A stretch of DNA of 32,773 nucleotides from positions 1-32,773 of the forward strand of contig CAUTUX010000013.1 of NCBI GenBank assembly GCA_963542015.1, given 5' to 3'. Under the pieces are notes generated by a model that saw only the letters and a list, made by a program, of their open reading frames with translations, was not told the DNA's origin and did not search any database. Shown here piece after piece: positions 13,001-25,000 of the stretch. Origin of the DNA: CAUTUX01 sp963542015. Its GTDB lineage: Bacteria > Bacillota > Clostridia > Christensenellales > CAG-917. The position numbers and the translations under genes were made by a program. Numbering within the stretch: position 1 is the first letter of the stretch; the number at the start of each line of letters is the position of its first letter.

Positions 13001-16000
13001 AGAATATGAAACCAATGATGATGTTTCCTTATTACCATTCAAACCTTCAATTCTAAATGCGATATCAACTAATGCTTTTGTTCCATCTTCATTGAATAAC
13101 AACATTCCTGCAACCATTGAGTATGGTAAAGATGTTCCCTTTGCATATAGTTTGAAGTTAGGGAATATCTTTGTTATCTTTGAAGCATTTTCCATCGCTG
13201 CAGCCATTATTGTTTTAAGGATTCCTACTGTAATATCAACTGAGACTGAATTCTTCAAAATTGATAAATACATCGCTTTCTTTACAGCATCTGCACCTGG
13301 CAATATTGGATCTGATGTTGTCTGAGCTGCTTTTTTGCCTTTAAGTTTAAGTAATTGTTCTGTAATTATCTTCCCTACAACTTCTTCAACTGATGAGTTC
13401 TTCAATTTAACGGCAAACTTACCTTCTTTGCCAAGTATCCACGATAAATCTAGATATAGTCCTGCATCTCCTGTCTGACTATCCCTGTTGTAGTAAAGTC
13501 CAAAAATATGTAGCAATGAACCATCTTTTAATATTCCATTGTCATTTTTATCATTTCTTCTTCTCCATACATCCAAAGCCAAATCAATGTCATGAATAGT
13601 TATTTCAAGTTTTGGCTGTACATGCATTTCAAATGAGAGATTAATCTTAACTTCAAATAAAATTTCTCCTGTGAAGTGCTTTGCAACTTCCAGTTTACTC
13701 TTCAAGTTCCCTAACAATGCTCCCAAAACTTTTCCAAGTGCTTCTGATTCTCCAGCTGGATTTACAACCACATAATCGCCATCATTATCTTGAATATATA
13801 CACCGGCTTCATTTCTGTATCTGTTTGATACATCAATATTTGCAATGCTGAATGATGGATCCATTGCCTTTTTCATTTGTACATATTCTGTTATGTGTAA
13901 ATATGCATTGTTTAAGAATACTCCACCTCTTAAAACTGTTGAGATGTTAAATATTTCATCACCACGGATGTAATCTACATTAACCTTTTCATATCTTGTA
14001 AATTTAGATTTATCAAGACCTGCTGGTGCTGTATATGTTGCATATGGAACATATTTGTTCTGTTCAACATCATAAACATAACCATCTGTGCTACTTGCTG
14101 GATATTTCTTAATAACATATGATTCCTTAGCAGCACTATATGGTGATTCAACAGGGTCAGCATTCATTATCAAGTTACCATTCTTTGCTATCTGGTGAAT
14201 CTTTCTCAATTCATCTTTCGTATAAATATTTGAACTTGATAATCTTATCTTCTTTGTTCCGCCAAGTATGCTTAGATATATATTATCTTCATTCTTATCA
14301 AATATCTTTTCCCAGTCAGCCATTGTGATTCCATCAAATTTTGTAAATGAACCATCAGCTGCCCTCTTATACAATTCAGATGTGTCAAGTTTGTGATATG
14401 CGTCTTCTGTTGGAACTTGTTCTAAAGCACCTTTGTTTTCACGGTAGAATACAAGGCTTGGATTTGCTATATATTTGTCTATATCAAATGAACTATTTGG
14501 CTTGCTGTATTTTCTCTTAAATCCTTCAAGTGTTTCCTTTTCATATCCATAAACTGGTTTTTCAATATATCTATTATGCTCTAATTGTGTTTCTGGTGTA
14601 ACATTTTTGAAATCAATCTGATTTGCCTTAAATTCAGGTACATTAAGATTAATCGTTGCACTGTAATCCCAAAGATATAATTTAGTTGTGAAGATTGGCT
14701 TCTTAACATCTGTATTTACACCTATGTGCAATTCTGTATCAAATACAGGATATACATATTCCCCATTTGTTAAAGCACTTATTTCACCAGTACCCGCATT
14801 ATATGTATGTGTTCCTGTTTCGCTACCTTTTGGTAACAAATCTGTATTTGTAAATGTGTATACTGAATCTTCTCCATTTTTAGCAATATAACTATTTCTT
14901 TCATGCTCAGATGCAAATTTGCTATATGTACCGTCGAGATTCTTCTTATACCAACCTCTCTTGTCCTTTATAACTGTATGTAATCTATATGTTTTCTTTG
15001 TACCTGATAGATTCCTTGTTCTAGCTCTTAATCTTTCTTCTTCTGTAGCCCTTGATGAATGAACTAGATAATCTTGTCCAATACCATTTAAGCTACCAAT
15101 ATTATTAGTTAATTCATATTTACCGTTATACTCTACATTGTCATAGTTATGATCGTTATTTCCATCAACATATAAATATCCGTCTACTCTGTCGATGTTA
15201 TATAATTTACCACCATTATTTATGTATTCTGTAAGTTCATTTGATGATAAATTATCTGTCAAGAAATATTGACCATCTTTAACATAGTATGAACCATAAG
15301 TATCTTCAGTTACTTTAAATCTATTGATTGACTTACTTATTTCATCATCTGTTGCATCAGCTTCTTTCTTGAACTGATAATTAATCAATTCAGTATTCAT
15401 CTGTGCATATGATGTGTTCTTAAACTTATGTGTAAACTGAATAGGTTCTTTGTTCTTAGCAATTAACTTCAATATTTGATTGATGTAATCTGGAGTAATC
15501 ATCATTCTTATATAGGATGATGTCATTCTTATACCTTTCAAGAATGCTGTTATTACAGATGTTATCTCATCATTCAAGAATGGGAACTTCAAGTTCAATT
15601 TTGCCAATGAAATGTCAGCTGTCGTTTTTGCTCCATTGTTTTTGCCCTTCATTAAGTCTTTAGCAAGTAAAATCAAATCTTCCATTGCTATGGACAAGCT
15701 CTTTACATGCATGTAACTCAAATCGATCTTTACTGATCCACCTATCTTCTTAAACTCACCAAGTTCATTTGAATACCAGTTAAATGGATCATAGCTATAT
15801 TTATCTACTGTATCGTCATATCCTACAGATGATACATATTTACCATCTCTGTATATATATGAACCATGTCCATTTTTGAAATAATGACTGTATCTATATT
15901 TTGGAGCTACATATTCTGTCTTGCTTGGATCCTTTTCATCAGCAGTCAATTCTTTATACTGATCTGGTTCTACATAAATTCCAGCCATCTTGTGTTGATC

Positions 16001-19000
16001 TGCATAATATTTCTTTCCGCCAGCTTCCTGAACATTGCCGTTAACATATAATTCCATTTTTGCGTTAACGAAATTCAATAACTCGGCAACTTGTAGATCT
16101 TTTTTATCAATCAAATCTTTTATTAATTTGATTGCATCGAATATCTTAAACTGTCTTGAGAAGAAGTCAATTTCTGCATTAGGGCTGAGGTGTTTTCTTA
16201 AATAGTTGACCATTGCGGCCAGTTTAACTTCACCTTCTATTCTTAATTCTACTTTATACTGTAGATCTTCTCCTTCTCCGTTTTTTATCAATGCTTCTAT
16301 CTTCTGAATATCATCACTTGATAAGAAGTGTGCCAATAAGTCCTTAAGATCAATAATGTCGGCCTTTCTTATTAATGTAGTTACATCAATTGTATCTTTG
16401 AAACGAAGTGTCTTCATTTCTTCGATATCAACATAGCCTTTCAATGTTTCATTCGATAATGAATAGTTCTGTCCGTCTGTAAAGTACATCTGAGCATCCA
16501 TGAACGAAATTGATATCTTAAGTTTTGTGTCATAAGGATTTTCTGCCAAGTTTGTCTTCTTTGAAACCTTATAAATATCGCCTACTGTTGCTGTTGTATC
16601 AGTTTCTCTAGTGTATCTATATCTAGTTTCTACAAACTCACCTATCTTAATCTTTCTATACGACCTTGTTCTTAAATCAAATACGATATTTCCATTATCA
16701 TTTTGAACATACTTCTGTACTTCATAAGTTGAAGCTCCAGTTCTGATTATTTCTCTCTTTTCATATCTTTTTGCTGTATTTACCTCATCTCTGGACAACA
16801 TTCTAAATATGCCTTTTTCTTCAACATATCTTCCAATACTACTTTCAACAAAATCAAAGTATGTTAGATCTTTGTTTTCTTCAACTGTTGACTTGTTTAC
16901 TTTATTAAATCTTTCTCCTTGAATTCCAAAATTAATATCAAGACCGAAATTTAATGTATCTCTTATATCAAAGTTAATATCTAAACTTCTATCAACTTGT
17001 TCATTAATCAAGTATCTTAATGTTTTTCCTGGTGCCAACTCAACTTTGTCTAACAACCAATCAATAAGTATCTTTGTTACTGTTGTCGTTACTCTTCTCT
17101 TGTCAAATAGTACACTTGCACCTACATCACTGTTATCACCAGCTGTTGTGTATGCTCCAGCATTTTTATTGATGAGATTCTTGAAATCTATCTTTTCACC
17201 TTTCTTGATAGTTTCAATAATGTCTTTAACAAGATTGTGCATTGATAATGAAGATACGCTTACTTTTGGCAAGCCAAAGTAACTTAAATCCATATACAAT
17301 ACATCATTTACAAAGTAGAAACCGAGCCATTTATTTGGTAACCCAACCTCACTAACCTGCTTCAACTCAAAGTTAATTTCAGAGTTAGCATAATTCTTTA
17401 AGTCAAACATTGCCTTTATGTCTGCTCTTAAATGTGCTGACGAATATCCTTTGGCTGTAGGTGGTGTTTCTAATGTTACGCCTGTAAGCTCTCCTACTAT
17501 ATGACTTATTATCTTACCAAAATCCATAACACCTTCAGTTACGGACATCTCAAAATCTAATGTTGTAGAGAATGAGAATCTTGTATCTGTGTAATCTCTT
17601 AATGGAACATCTGAATTTGTATTCTTCTTGCTCTTTCCTTCTTTTACATATTTTGGCAATAATTCTTCTTTTGTACCGAAGTTAACGCCGAGTCCTGTAA
17701 CTTTCCCTGAGAATTTAGCCTTACCCAGTTTAAGTTCAAGTCCCATTGAAACTCTATCAAAGCTTCTATATCTATTGGTATATTTGAAATATTCACCAGT
17801 TTTATCAAGTTCATATCCAATATGTCTCTCACAATATTCTTCTATCTTGTAATATTTGCTACCGTATTTAACATATTTTTCACCTTCACGATCTGTAGTC
17901 GTTTCATATTCTTCAGGTGTTGATGAAACTTTTTTATATATCTGATGTTGTTCAAGATCAATGTATTCAATAACTCCATTGATTAATGTCTTGGCATATC
18001 TTCCTGCCTTATTGTTTGCCCACTCTACTTTGTCGTATTTCTTATATCTGCCTTCTTCTGGGACAATATATCTGTAATATGAATTACCATCCTTGTAAAC
18101 AGGTATGTATAATCCGTCATTTTCGCCACTTTGTACAAAATTAACCTTATATTTACCCGCAGAACTTCCATCTTTATTAAATACATAATATGTAGTTGAG
18201 CCTACTGTCTTCTTTTCGTAAACAAACTTATCTTTATTTGTAGAATGATCTGGATTTGTATCATCATACAATTCTTCACCAGTTGCCTTGTGTCTATTTG
18301 CTGCTGGTACTATTTCATTTAATTCTTCTTTCTTACTTAATATTTCTGAAACTTTTTTATAGACTGTTTCGCCGAAATCCATACCAAAGTTTAGCTCCAT
18401 TTCATCAAATACATTTTCAAGGCTTCCAATTTGTGGTGCAAATGTAGCCAACAATAACTTGATGATGGATTTTGTTAATACAAGTTGTAACGATTCATTT
18501 GAAAGAACAAAATCAAGGAATGAATCTCTAATATCAGTAGTACCGCTTGTTGTCTTCATCTTTTTCAAAGTTTCTTTAAGTCCTTCGATAAGTTTCTTTC
18601 CTTTTTCGATAAGACTTGGAATGCTCTTCATAATCTTGTCAAAGTTAGGAATATAAGTATATGTTTTTACATTGTCAAAAATATCAACGCCATCAAAATA
18701 TACTTTGTTGTTTGCAACATATATTCCGCCACGCACTTTAGGCACTTGAAGTTTTGTTCCATCTGGATTTAATCTTCCGTCAGGATCGTCACCATAAACA
18801 ACTCTACCATTTGCAACTTCAACAATTTCAACGCCAAGTTCAAGTTGTTCCCAATTTGTGTTGTTAATAAATTTGTTGAAATCGTTCGCAAACAATGATT
18901 TGAAATCAAATGCAGAGATATCAAAGTTTCCTCTAAATCTAAGACCAAGTCCATCTTCAAATGTGCTTCTTGCCTGTATTTCAAAAATCATATTTCTGAA

Positions 19001-22000
19001 TGTATCTGCAAGAATACCACCCATTGAGCCTGTGTTATATTTCTTTGTATCTAAATTCTCTATTCTTCCTATAGCTGTTGCAGAGAATGAAACAAACTGA
19101 TTTTCAAATGTTACCTGTTCTTTTTTCTTAAACAACTGTGTCCCATATGCTAATTCATCTTCTCTTAATGCATATTTTGGCTCTGCTGACGATGGATTAT
19201 ATTCAAATTCAAATGTATTCTTATTTCTAATGTATTCTCCAGTTTCATTTGGTACATATTTTGTAACTATATTCTTTCCGCCAGTTTTCTTTACACTAAA
19301 CTTTGAATAAAGTTTAATCTTATCATTTTCTGCCTTTTTCTCATTTTCTTTCTTAATAGAAGCTACTTCATCTCTAGTTAAAGCTTTGTACGCTTTTAAT
19401 GTTGTGTTGTATATGTAGTTTCCAGTTTGATCTTCTTCAAAGTAGTAATATTCAACTGGATTTGATGATGTGCCTTCCATTTCTTCAACTTTTGCAGTTG
19501 GATTTCCGATTACATCATCTGATGCATTTTTTCCACTCAATGTCGCATATCTTATGCCTATTCCAAGATGTGAACCTTGTAAAACTGCCAAATGTTGATC
19601 AGGATTTGAACCATTGATCGCATTCATTTCCTCTGTTGATAATTCTTCATATGTAAATGAATATCTATTCTTCTTTTCGGCTTTCTTTAATTTTTCTGAT
19701 GATGCTGCCTTATAATCTCCAGAGTTTTTATCATACAAGAATCCACCATGGTCATCTTGTTCAAACTTAATCTTATAGAATTTTCCACCCATGTATATAA
19801 CATGAATTCTCTTATATCTATCTTCTTGTTTTGTTTCAGATATCTTATCGCTTAAAATCTTGTTAAATTCACCACTAACTACTCTATCCGTGCCATCTTT
19901 GCGTGGTATGAATTTATATAAATATTGAGATTTATTATCTTTATCCGATTCACTGTATCTAACAAACATGTAGTGCATTACATCACTGTTAACTTCAACA
20001 AATCTCTGCTTTGTCATCTTCGTTACTAGATCCAAAACATTATTTATATATGAATCTATTGATGTGTGATCATTCATTTCACTATCACTCAAAATGTGAT
20101 CCACATTCTGACTGTTCATATTGATGTCGCTTGTTGCTCCTACACTCAACTGCTGACCATACTTAATTCCGTTTTGTTCTTTCGTTTCAATTCTAAATGT
20201 TATTTTTGATGTATTGCCATTGTGTTCAGTTGGGAATTGAACAAACAATCCTGATTTTTCATCATTTAATGACAAATTGTTTAATGAAGATGCATCGTTG
20301 TTAGTAATAAGTTCAAATATTGATCTGATAACTCTTGCCTGCAACAATACATCCAAATGAGTCATATTTGTTCCATTAGTCAAACTCCTTAAAACGACTC
20401 CTTTGATAATAGAGTCAACAACGCCAAGTATTTTCCCTATCTTTTCACTGGTCTTTTGTTCAACTGCAGGATCACTAGCTGGGGTTTCAGATACTGATTC
20501 AACTGTATCTTGACCATATTTTTTACCTTTTTCTGTGTTTGAATTAACATTTCCAGCAACCAATGCCTTCCTAATATCGGACTTCTCATTAAAGATTCCA
20601 AATCCTTTTGCAAAATCATACAAATCAAGTTTGATATTTGTGCCAATTATATCTTTGACCTTAAGGAATATTTGTCCTTTTATTAGATAAAGACCTATTT
20701 TCTTCTCATGTGGTGTTCCTTTACCCAAAAGAAGTTCAGCTCCAAGTTCAACAGAATTTACCAATGAATCTACATCAAGACGAATATCTTCTATTCGTTT
20801 TTCTCCTCTAAGTACTTCATAAATTCCTAATGCTTCTGCATTTATTCTTCCTTTAATTGTTAGATAATATGTGTCTGTAAACTCATCGTTTACTGCGTTT
20901 TGTAAGGCTATTCTATTTAATAAATTCAATAATGATATTTTTCTTTCATTTGCCTTACCTTTATTCAAAGGTATTTCAATTTTTTCAAGTTTTTCTCTTA
21001 TCTTTGACATCTTGAGTAAGTTGTCAATTATTCCAGTTAAATTCAATGGTACTCTTACCCATCTACCATTATCATTTTGTGTAAATGAACCATCTACCTC
21101 ATTCTTGTCAAATCTATTACTATACGCATATTTATCAATTGGATCTGGATCTCCAGCGGCTGGTTTCTCTATATATTTGTATGTTGAAACAACATCATAT
21201 GTGATTTCCATTGTAAGATTGAATGTCATTATTCCAGTTTTCTGATATGCATAGAATCCTGATTTGCCTTCTTTGAGCTTCATGAATTTCCCATTCGTAT
21301 CTGCCTTATATCTTGTATCACTTTCATCCAATGTATACGTATATCTATCTGTGCTTTCAAAATCTTCTTTATCAAGTTCACCCGACACTGCTGTATCTGG
21401 TAATTTATCGTATTCTTCTTTTGAAATACTTACATATCGCTCTGCTTCACTAACTATATTTGATACTTTTGTATTCTTATCTGTTGAAATTGTTGGATTC
21501 TTAATTGTGAATACCATTGAGCCAATCTTACTTGTGAATCCAGCATTTACTGTCCAAGTTTCAAAGTTTGCATCTGCAAAGAGTTTGAAATCTTGGTCAG
21601 GCATTTTGTCTAATATATCTTTAATATTTGTCTGCTTTGTGATGAGACCAATTAATGCCAAAACAACCTTTTGTGTAACGCTAATACCTATAGCATTCTT
21701 GAATACATCCATGCTTACAGTTATATCTGAACCAGTTGTTTGTGCTAATTTGTTCTTTACCTTATCAAATAAGTTATTTATTTCATTTATTAATAATGTC
21801 GAGAATTTAGTATTTTCAATAACATATCTCTGTCTATTAGGTTTTTCAGCCTTTTTGCCGAATATACCTTTATCAACCATCAATCTATTGCCTTTCAAAT
21901 ATGCTCTTGCGATAAATTCTTTAGTGTTCTTATCATAAATCTCGCAATATATTTCTGTCTTTGATGGATCTTTTAAGTCCAAATTGTATCCCAATGATGC

Positions 22001-25000
22001 ACTAAATTTATATGTAACATTTTTTTCTATATCAATACCGAGATTTGTTAATAAATCTGCATTAAATGCTGCTAAATAATCACGCAACTTAATAGATACT
22101 CGGTGATCGTCTGTCAATTTAAGTTCAAGTTCTGCATCTACTGTTGATGAGAACTTACCTTTGCTCTTAGGTGATGTATATATTGATGAATCAAAACCTC
22201 TAGGCAAAACAGTATTCTTATCAGATAGGCTTATTTTCCATTTTTCAACAGAAATGTTCATTGTAAATGGATCAATACCTATCCCAAACTTAAATCCTAA
22301 ATCTGCCCATCTCAATGACAATTGTGAATATTCATTTAAACTTACGAAATTATCTTTGTCTACATCAATATTAAATAATGTCTTAACTAAAGATGCTACA
22401 AATGTTGGTGCAATTTTTGCTGTAATCTTGTCACTATCAACATCTATTCCGCTCAATGCACTCTTGAGTATCTCTGTAAACGATGGTTTTTTATTGTTAT
22501 CTCCTGGATTTCCTCCACCACCATTTTCGCCAGTGCTGCCATTCTTTTTGAATAAACTTTCAAAAGCAATATCTTCAACTTTGAAACGGAAATCCTTATA
22601 TTCTAAATAAACAGTGCTTAAAGATTGTCCTTTAGCATTCTTTTCACCCTGGCTTAATATTCTTACAGCAAATTTATTAACCTTTCCAAAATATTTTGGA
22701 TCGTCTACATCTTTCTCATCAAATTTATAATCATTAATATTTCCATTATAGAATTCCATTGATATATCTGAATTTGAAAGTATATTCTTCAAATCAAATG
22801 GACTCTTTCTCTTATATATCTTTCTTGATTCATCTATACCTTGAATTGCATCAGCAGTTATCTTGAGATATTCTTCTCCATCTTTTAAGTACATATCAAG
22901 TGCTTCAAGTTTTTTCTTGTCTTCTTTCTTTGTTGCATCATATTTTTTTATCTCATTTCTTTCTTCATTTGATACTTCTTCAAAATAATTTCCTTTTTCA
23001 TTTAGATATACTTTTCTAAATACATCATTTGAGTATCCAGTACCTGGAACAATCTCATCGCCAACTAACGGTATAAATTTACTTAAGCTTTCGTTGTATT
23101 TATATAGTTGATAATTTACAGGCTCCCAATCAGGATCTGTTATTTTCTTGGGCATCTTTACAAACTTAGCATTGTCTCTAAGATTAAATGTCTCTTTTCC
23201 GTCTCCAAGTCTTAAGTTTGCTGCAATTCTATATCCAATTCCTTTTGCTACATCTAATGGAATATTGTATTTGAATGCCAGTTCACCAATTATACTCTTT
23301 AGATTTTCAAGTTTCTTGTCTGGATCAATCTTTTCCCATAGCTGTTTAATCCATTCTCCAACTGTCCACTGCTGTGAACCACTTGCTGCATTAAATTCAA
23401 AGTTTCCTTTAAATTCAGCATAAGCCTGTTTCAAGCTAATATCACCATATTTATCAAAAACTTGCACATCTACATAAGAATCATCACTTAAGAAAGTCGC
23501 AAGATCCTTATCTTTAACCATTACTTTTGTATTACCAAGTTTAGCCGCTAAGCCTAACATTGTGATCTTTAATTTTGCAGTCTCGTTTCCGCCCGCATCT
23601 AATGTGCTCAACTGCATGTCTAAATCAGGACTTATGGTCTGGAAATCCTCACCTATTTTATTTGTTTTAAATATCTGTTCCAAATATACATTCAAAACAG
23701 CATCTATTTTTCCACTATCAATCTTGAATAATTTCTTGATAGCTTCTGCTAAAGCTCCAAGCATCTTTAACTGCAGTTTTTTAGAAGAAAGTGTTAAACC
23801 AATTCCCAAAGCAAGATCTAGCATGTCTTCTTCACTTGGTGTTTTTGTTTCTTCACATGTCAGTGCAGATGTTGTCGATGCCCCATTAATTTTTGTTTTT
23901 GCATCTTTTAAAAGCATTGATAATAAGAATTCGTTTATATCAAATTTAACTTTTGTCTTTTCAATTCCTAATTTACTCATATCTAGGTGCAAATATCCAT
24001 TTGAATAATATGCTCCCATGTAGAGCTCTCTGTCATCGTCACTTACATTATCTTTGAAGTTTGCTCCTCTGAGCTCCATCAAAAACTCTGTTCTGTTTGT
24101 AGTTGTTGTGATGTCTTTACCTTGTAGATATTGAAGTAACGGTGCAAAGTCTAATGAACCTTTCATATCAAATGTATAATCCATCTTCACATCATTATGT
24201 AGGTTCATTATGTTTGTTGGAGCCTTTACAAGATCAAAATTAAATCTCGTTCTTGCTTGTGCATAATATTGTGTTTTCTCAAATACATCTACATAGCTTT
24301 CAGCTTCTGTTGTGTCTGCAAATTGTTTATCTCTTCCGCTTATAAGTGGGTCTCCTGATGCACCAAATTTCATACCACTTAATTTGAATTCAACTTTATT
24401 CGCTCCGATTAAGCCCTGAGCTCCAAGCTCTGTTTCGCCTAGTTTCAATCCATTATATTTAAGGTATACTTTGCCTGAATGTACATCTTCAAAGTCAACA
24501 CTTACCTTATCCAATATCTTCAATACACTTGCCAGTTTTGCAATTATCCCGCTTGCAAGGTATGCTTCTGCCTTTTTATTACTTAAATCTATTCCACTAA
24601 TCAGCGATGTTAGTATTGGTATTAATTGGTTCTTTTTCGTAACATATGGTTTCTCATCATCTTTTAATTCACCCTTACGTTTGAAATATATGTCTTTATC
24701 TTTTGTTACCTTTACAAAATCACCAGAGGCATCAACATTAAGCAAGTATCTTACAGCATTTACTGCTGGTCTCGCTGCTGTTGGTAAATAGTATTCCTCT
24801 CCACTTGCTGTAACTTCTTTTGCATATTTACCCTTTGCATTTTCAACAAAACTGTACATTTGCATTTCGTTTTCAGCTACAGGCTTATTATTTTCTTCTA
24901 CTGGTTTATTAGGTTTCTTATTTAAATTCTTAAGTAAAGATTCAAGTTGTGGCAATATTTCGCTAACTTTCAGTTTTGCTTTTTCAATACCCAACAAGTT

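Noticed and set aside
21264..21938. A 224-codon plus-strand reading frame opposite the giant gene, with many others of 60-150 codons
   Set aside because: They are complements of the giant coding frame: low-complexity Ser/Phe/Leu-rich products, no SD sites and no family resemblance.
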